A DNA stretch of 64,000 nt. Source: Choanephora cucurbitarum. Lineage: Eukaryota; Mucoromycota; Mucoromycetes; Mucorales; Choanephoraceae. The stretch is from the NCBI GenBank assembly GCA_025331435.1, contig JAIWNI010000025.1, forward strand, positions 248,001-312,000, written 5' to 3'. Made by a program: the position numbers and the translations under genes. Below, one piece after another: positions 58,428-64,000 of the stretch (the stretch's first letter is position 1; each line of letters begins with the position of its first letter). Below the pieces are notes generated by a model. That model was not told the origin of the DNA and made no database searches. It saw nothing but the letters and a program-made list of their open reading frames with translations.

Positions 58428-58839
58428 CACTGTAAAAAAAGAAAAGGTCTTTTAAAGGCTAAAAAAACCTTCTCCATCAGGTTTTTGTGACCAAATCGCA
58501 GGCTTTTCAAAGGTCATTTTTGCTGATTTTTTGAAATTAAACCAATCACGAAAGTTTTTCTTCTTAACCTTTAAAGACAAAGGCTAATTAGAGGTTTTTT
58601 GAAGGTTTTTTATCGGCTTTTTAAAATTGTGGTTCTTTACGGAGATTCAAAGTCCAAAGAACCCTCCAAAAACCTCTAATTAGCCTTTGTCTTTAAAGGT
58701 TAAGAAGAAAAACTTTCGTGATTGGTTTAATTTCAAAAAATCAGCAAAAATGACCTTTGAAAAGCCTGCGATTTGGTCACAAAAACCTGATGGAGAAGGT
58801 TTTTTTAGCCTTTAAAAGACCTTTTCTTTTTTTACAGTG
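58428..58839. mobile_element. 412-bp foldback element with 172-bp perfect inverted arms, CACTA-like
   Basis: Arms 58428-58599 and 58668-58839 are exact reverse complements by direct reading, separated by a 68-base loop. The ends read CACTGTAAAAAAAG and, on the right, its complement finishing CAGTG. ATA flanks both sides (58425-58427 and 58840-58842), a 3-base target duplication as made by CACTA/EnSpm transposons. There is no coding capacity. Perfect arms over 172 bases suggest recent insertion or correction. A transcript through it would fold into a long double-stranded RNA. Confidence 0.85.
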
Positions 58840-59185
58840 ATAAGCATTAATCTTGCTCTTATAACTCTTTTTTCACATATCAACATATTAAAAAATCTCT
58901 ACACAACATTGTTGTTTAATTTTAAGTGCTCAAATTGTAGTAATATAAATGCTTTCTCAAGACCAACCAGTGCACTATAACAGAAAAAATGCAAAGTGAT
59001 TCTGTTAAGGTCTTTTTTTTATTGCGCATTATAAATTCGCAACGAAAAGCGTTTTCATCTTTGACCAACAATTTCTCTGTTAAGGTCTATGATAGCTTTT
59101 GCTATTCGATACGTTTGAACTCCGGGTACACAGGTTTTATCTGCTCTTTTACTTTTTTTTTTCCTCTTCTAAAAAAAGCGGTGTG

Positions 59186-59535
59186 ATGTCAAGCAGAAAG
59201 GTTGCATTGACTTTGTTCTCCTCAAGTACATGTTCACTCTGTACAAAGGCAAAAGAGTCTATTCTTCGAGTTCAACAAAAGGTAAAATATAAGCATAAAT
59301 AACTATATCCTTTTTTTTTAATTCATTGTGTTATTAGACACCCTTCAGTTTAAAGGTCTTTGATATCCATCAAGACAAGGATTGTCCTAAAGAGTTTCGA
59401 GAGAAATATGTTTTTGATGTTCCTGTTCTTCATATGAACGATCAGTTTTTAATGCAACATCGAGTGCCTGAAGAAAGTTTGTTAGAAGCAATCAAGCATT
59501 ATGAAGCCACTGGCAAAATCAACCCAAAGTATTAA
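59186..59535 (+). CDS. glutaredoxin-like protein (DUF836 family)
   Basis: Two exons (59186-59281 and 59338-59535), 97 residues. The thioredoxin fold shows LTLFSSSTCSLCTKAKESI with a CxxC-type pair (Cys16, Cys19), FDIHQDKDCPKEFREKY, and the cis-Pro strand FDVPVLHMNDQFLMQHRVPE. This matches the family of yeast YDR286C and human C5orf63, small proteins of poorly known redox function, possibly mitochondrial. The length is typical. The last six codons overlap the last codons of the NTAQ1 gene on the other strand. Confidence 0.88.
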
Positions 59536-60413
59536 ACAAGCGATCATAAAACTGGTTATTTGAGAACACATTTCCATAGAGACAGGATTCCATTGAAATG
59601 AATTCGTCCAGATTGTGTTGTCCTAACAATAACTATGAGTAAAGTAGAGATCCTGTCTTGTCTAAGAAGAAAGCGACATACCTTTTGAAATGATGGGATA
59701 AGAAGGTGGTTGAGCGATATAACAGCCGTCTTCTTTCAACTACGGATAAAGTTAATTATAAATATAGCTAAGAAAAGAGAGAGAGAGAGATAGGGTTACC
59801 ATATGACTTCTATCTGATTGAAATGATTCAAGATACACTTTTGCGGGAATAAGACGAAAAGCATGATGGTATCTATCGTTGAATACCAAATGGGGTTTGA
59901 ATGTGTTTGTAGCATAAACGTCTGCTGGAGTTGGAAAAGGTAGTAATGTATCAAAGTCATAGACAAGTGCCTTTTCACTACGTTGGAGGGTTTACTCGAC
60001 ATTGTTCATTAGTGGGTAACAAAGCGTCTTACCCTTCTTTCTCAAAATACAATACAACATGATAATCCTTTTGTTTTTTGTAATAAATGTTAGGATTATA
60101 AAGCACAATGCTAAATAGCTTACCCAGACTACCATATGGTCTTCCTCCCGTCCTGCTCTTTGCTGCCATAAAGGAACCTATTTTATCTCGGATAAATTGA
60201 GTTTCATATCACAGATAACAACTACTGCTTGAATACCATTCGATTTTTATTGCTAATAAAAACAACATGAAAATACTCGAGTAAGTCTGGTCTTTTGGTT
60301 TGAATTTCTTCGCATAGTTTGTAGATGTTCTCTTCACAGTAGTTGGCTGTATAGTTCAATTCGGCTTGTTTGAACTTGAGTACATCTAGACTCTGATCTT
60401 CAGTTAGTGTCAT
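59519..60413 (-). CDS. NTAQ1: protein N-terminal glutamine amidohydrolase
   Basis: Six exons: 60413-60237, 60177-60124, 60067-60033, 59977-59800, 59739-59682 and 59622-59519; 201 residues, matching the roughly 205 of the family. The catalytic Cys26 lies in [12 protein letters not shown], His80 in [12 protein letters not shown] and Asp96 in [12 protein letters not shown], giving the expected Cys-His-Asp triad. The region [19 protein letters not shown] and the C-terminal [11 protein letters not shown] are also characteristic. The enzyme deamidates N-terminal Gln to Glu, the first step of the Arg/N-degron pathway. Animals and plants use this enzyme; budding yeast uses the unrelated Nta1. The start ATG is at 60413; an earlier TTG is not used. 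Confidence 0.93.
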
Positions 60414-60672
60414 GAAATTCAACTTGGGGAAATAAAGAGCGAGAAAATAAAGCAGAGAGGTGGCTTCAACTACATTATCTGTTGAGTCAAATCATGCGCG
60501 ATTTAAAGCAATTGCGTTTTTTTTTTTTCTTTACGCGTTGAGTTTCAATACGAAAACGCGTCTAGTGTAGTTTTTCTTTTTTTTTTTTTGAAAGCAAGAC
60601 AAAAAATTGTTTTTTTTTTCCTTTCTTTTTTTTTTTTGGTTATATCTATTTGAAATAGTATATATATACGTG

Positions 60673-62530
60673 ATGTCTGACAAAAAGAACGTGGATTTCA
60701 ACTCTATTTACTGTGGACTTCAGCCTGATGTCGGTCGTTTCCGTCTTTCACAGAATGGTTTAGGTTGGAAAGGTGGCCGAGATCGTACTATTATTGTACC
60801 TACGGACAACTTAAAGAAGATGACCTGGATCAGAGCTGCTAGAGGCTTTGAACTTCGAGTGTCACAAAAGGATAACACTGTATTGCGCTTTGATGGATTT
60901 AAACCCGAAGTAAATTGATGAGTAACTCAAGGGATTGCAGTAAACTGACATACAAATGATAGGATTTGGAAGAATTAAAGGATGCTGTCAAATTGTTCTA
61001 TAAGATCCCAGTGGATGTGAAGGAAGTTAGTGTGAAAGGTTGGAATTGGGGCAAAACAGAATTTCAAGGTAAAAAAAAGAGAGAGAGAGAAGCCTATATG
61101 ACAAGTTATACAAGGTTGATTAAATTCAAAATGATAGGATCTACCCTTAATTTCAGTGTGAGCAACAGAACCATGTTTGAATTGCCTCTTGAACAAGCTA
61201 TTGCTACCAACAAACCAGGCAAAAACGAAGTGGCTATCAACTTTGTCGATCCTGGACAACCTGCACCTGAAGGTATCAATCCTAAGGAAGTAGACGAACT
61301 GATGGATGTTTCATTTTATGTGCCCGGTACAGTCGCCAAGGAATCAACAGAGGACAACGATAACAATGAAGATGAGGAAGAGGAAGTGAATGCAGACATG
61401 GTCTTCTACGAGACAGTCAAATCCAAGTTAGAGTTGAGCCAGATGACAACCGAGAATATTGTGCAATTCCAAGAAGTATTGTGTCTTACACCTCGTGGTC
61501 GTTACAATATCGATATGTACCAAGACTTCCTTCGTCTTCGTGGTAAGACTTATGATTACAAGATTCTTTACTCAAACATCATCAAGCTCTTTTTGCTGTT
61601 GAAGCCTGACGAAGTACATGTCTTGTTTGTGGTAAGTCTGGATCCTACAAGATCAATTATTTTTTTTTCTTAAAAGAAAGCTTGGAAATAGATTGGCTTG
61701 GATCCTCCTCTTAGACAAGGTCAAACCAAATATCCCTTCTTGGTATTCCAATTTGTACGTGAAGAAGAAATTGATATTGAACTGAATTTGGAAGAAGAAG
61801 CATTAGACGAAAAATACGAAAACAAGCTTCAGAAGCATTATGATGCACCTACTTACGAAGTAGTCAGCAATGTCTTTAGAGCCTTGACAGGTAGAAAAGT
61901 GACAGTACCTGGTTCTTACAAGAGTCACCACGGTGCTAACGCACTCAAATGTTCAATGAAGGCCAACGAAGGCTTTTTGTATCCCTTGGAAAAGAGCTTG
62001 TTGTTCATTCCCAAACCCCCTACATTCATTCCTCTAAACGAAATCAGTGTGGTCACATTCAGCCGTGTGGGTGGTCAAGCAGGTGGTAGCTCCCGTACAT
62101 TCGATATGAAGATCAACTTAAAGAGCGGCAATGACATTCAATTCTCTAGCATTAACCGAGAAGAGTATGCTAATATTGAAGATTACTTGAAGCAAAAGAA
62201 GATCAAGATCAAGAGTGAAGGCAACGAAGATGCCATGTTGACTTACACTGATCTTGCTGAGCTCGACGATGAAGAAGATGATGAAGATTATGATTCCAGA
62301 AAGAGACGAAGAACAGATGTGGTTGCTACATCTGGTGGCATGGATGATGACGATGATGAAAGTCGTAATGTATTCCTCAGCTCTTTTGTTTTTTTTATGA
62401 TTACTCACCTTTCTTGATTTCTTTAGCTGATGAGGATTTCGCTCCTGATAGCGATAGTGATGTTCCTGAAGAATATGACTCTGATGCTCGAGGCTCTTCA
62501 GAGGGTGATCAAGAAGAAGACGAAGATTAA
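60673..62530 (+). CDS. POB3: FACT complex subunit Pob3 (SSRP1-like)
   Basis: Five exons: 60673-60909, 60963-61068, 61138-61631, 61692-62364 and 62427-62530; 537 residues. The N-terminal domain begins VDFNSIYCGLQPDVGRFRLS, followed by the SSRP1 domain (LKKMTWIRAARGFELRVS, VKGWNWGKTEFQGSTLNFSV), a dimerised PH-like middle region (LCLTPRGRYNIDMYQDFLRL, KTYDYKILYSNIIKLFLLLK, LDPPLRQGQTKYPFLVFQF) and the second PH-like Rtt106-type domain (LTGRKVTVPGSYKSHHGANA). It ends in an acidic tail (EEDDEDYDSRKRRR, EGDQEEDED). There is no HMG box, as in fungal Pob3, so a separate Nhp6-like protein is expected. With Spt16 it reorganises nucleosomes in transcription and replication. Confidence 0.95.
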
Positions 62531-62727
62531 GAAATTGCTTAATAAAATGTACATTGAAGATGAAGCCAATTGTCATTATTATTATTAGTTATATGGTGTA
62601 AAGAAGAGAAGGGAGAAAGACAAACAAGAACGAATATATATAGAGAGAGAGAAAGAGAAATCTGTACAAAAGAGAGTGGATTGGGGGAATGCTTGATAGT
62701 TGAATCTGGTTGCTTTTTGTGTTTTTT

Positions 62728-64000
62728 TTACATGATGCCATTAGTGTTTCTTTGTTGCTGTTGTTGTTGTTGTTGTTGCTGCTGCTGCTGTTGCTGTTGT
62801 TGTTGAGCTGCTGCTAAAGCCATTTGAACAGCAGTTCGATTTGGGTTAGATGCACCGTTTACAGCTGCTGCCATATTAGCAGCGATCATACCATTTGCCA
62901 TAGCTACAGCAGCTTGTTGTGGTGTCATACGGGATCGACTTGCTTGTCGTTTCAAGGGATGTCCTGCTATACCTGGGGAAGCAGAACGGTTCCCATCTGC
63001 TAGGTTTAGACCATTTGCTATACCATTGGTGTTATTCCCATTTGAATTGGCGGCAGCAGCAGCGGCAGCAGCAGCAAGCGCAGCTGCATTTCCGCCTGTG
63101 GCTAATGATAAGCGTTGAGATGAAGCCGCTATGGCCGATGCAGCAGAGGGCCCAGAAGCAATACCATTGTTTACATTTGTTGAAGCAGCGGCAGCGGCAG
63201 CAGCAGCAGCTTGATTTCTGGCAGCTTGAATATTGATCATATTCATTGGTGTCAAGAAGGGAATGGTGACAAGGCTTCGGAGTTCCATTTCGGAAAGAAG
63301 TTGAGTCCTGTGCCTTAAATAACTAGTAGAGAGAGAGAGGCTGGGTAAATTCCATATTCTTTCCTTTTTTTTTCTTTTTTCTTCTTTTCTTTCTTACCTA
63401 TCTTGCATTTCATCAACTTCTATATCAGAATCTTCATCATTTGAATCGAAATCAAACTGATATCGCTTTGTAGCAGATTCTTCTAATTGGACACCAGGTT
63501 TAGTTTTACCACCATGCGAAATAGGTCTTTGATAACCTGCTCGATCGATGAAGATACGACCCCCACGGCCTACACGCTTTCTGTAGCGAATACCATTAGA
63601 AGCAGTCTCAAAGAATTGCGATGGTAAAGAGGCAGGAAAAGGTTGGTATGAACACTAAATAAAATGGTATTTAGATATACTATGACAAGAAAACAAGATG
63701 GATAAACTTACGTTAGTAAGATCTTCATAGGGAGCATCCAGTTGTTTTTTGCGTGCCAAATCTGCCTCAATGGCCAATTGTGCAGGAGACTTTTCAATAC
63801 GTCCGTCATCCTTTTTAAGCCGGATTTTAATGGTAGCACTAAACAAAAAAAAATCAGTCTTTGCTTTCTCTTAGCTTTCTTGTACACTACTTACCCAGAT
63901 CCAATCGAGCTCTTTCTTTTCTTTTTAGAGGGCAACAACAAATCTTCGTCTTCTTTGATACCCAGGATTCTTTGGTACTCGCGCAACTTGCATTTCTTAT
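62728..64000 (-). CDS. EPL1: enhancer of polycomb-like Epl1, C-terminal part (N-terminus beyond window)
   Basis: Visible exons on the minus strand: 64000-63895 (continuing beyond the edge), 63838-63712, 63654-63398 and 63322-62728. Reading from the edge: KLREYQRILGIKEDEDLLLP, a basic KKKRKSS, ATIKIRLKKDDGRIEKSPAQ, SNGIRYRKRVGRGGRIFIDR, an acidic FDFDSNDEDSDIEVDEMQDS and YLRHRTQLLSEMELRSLVTI. The RKRVGRGGR-IDR box and the RxxLLxExEL pattern fit Epl1 of the NuA4 acetyltransferase (and its Piccolo core), where Epl1 joins Esa1 and Yng2 to nucleosomes. The tail is low complexity with several Ala runs and a run of 18 Gln encoded at about 62754-62807 on the opposite strand. The diagnostic EPcA domain lies outside the window, so some doubt remains. 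Confidence 0.72.

Noticed and set aside
58428..58839. CRISPR-like array or rho-independent terminator
   Set aside because: There are two inverted arms, not direct repeats with spacers; the genome is eukaryotic and the ends and ATA duplication point to a transposon.
62570..62806. 78-codon plus-strand frame ending in a Cys run
   Set aside because: The Cys run is the complement of the Epl1 Gln codons; there is no other support.
1..64000. tRNA, rRNA or secondary-metabolite clusters
   Set aside because: No tRNA cloverleaf, rRNA segment, polyketide synthase or peptide synthetase signature was seen on either strand by reading; a covariance-model scan was not possible.

Overview
The window is nuclear DNA of a fungus, most likely an early-diverging mould of the Mucoromycota (Mucorales type). 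The evidence is AT-rich intergenic DNA full of poly-A/T runs, genes broken by many short GT-AG introns of about 45-75 bases (one first intron is near 370), and tightly packed genes on both strands. The gene set is eukaryotic and fungal: eL37, FACT subunit Pob3, exocyst Sec6, Ccr4, the Bmt2 rRNA methyltransferase, a tuberin (TSC2) homologue, Urm1, a mitochondrial PS decarboxylase and a Zrg17-like zinc transporter. Several repeat fragments resemble families I associate with Mucorales genomes, but no species can be named from sequence alone.

Layout. 1-2134: the C-terminal end of a probable protein kinase and a Dsc4-type DUF1746 membrane protein. 2251-5637: a large PPR protein. 5638-8138: a 2.5-kb divergent promoter with a dense cluster of one 10-bp GATA-type motif and a small MITE. 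8139-14563: an Old Yellow Enzyme, a ten-exon CHID1-like GH18 protein, Urm1, a YIPF1/2 protein and a Yck-type casein kinase 1. 15629-21071: Ccr4 and a His-rich Zrg17-like zinc transporter. 21072-23300: decayed transposons. 23315-27732: Sec6, PS decarboxylase and a small CaaX-box protein. 27733-35500: a gene-poor repeat block holding a LINE remnant, two defective Tc1-like elements in opposite orientation, a multi-exon pseudogene interrupted by a MITE, and a quinone-oxidoreductase pseudogene cut by a transposon. 35510-44738: eL37, a Ubp2-type deubiquitinase, a WW/glycine-zipper/His-repeat protein and Mgr2. 44843-57232: tuberin, a Sip3/Lam-type sterol-transfer protein and Bmt2. 57233-59185: gene-poor, with a CACTA-like foldback element. 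59186-64000: a glutaredoxin-like protein, Nta1-type N-terminal glutamine amidase (NTAQ1), Pob3 and the C-terminal part of Epl1.

Exon structures were rebuilt by hand from splice signals, frame continuity and family conservation. For nearly every gene the exon lengths sum to a multiple of three. Genes are often tail to tail with very short gaps (14, 42, 23 and 104 bases) and in one case the stop codons overlap by 17 bases. The genes do not form one pathway; they are housekeeping functions in translation, mRNA decay, chromatin, membrane traffic, lipid and zinc handling, TOR control and protein quality control. The most interesting non-genic signals are the GATCTGATAA cluster, the 172-bp perfect inverted repeat with CACTG ends, and the TA-flanked MITE family with one copy sitting in a former exon.
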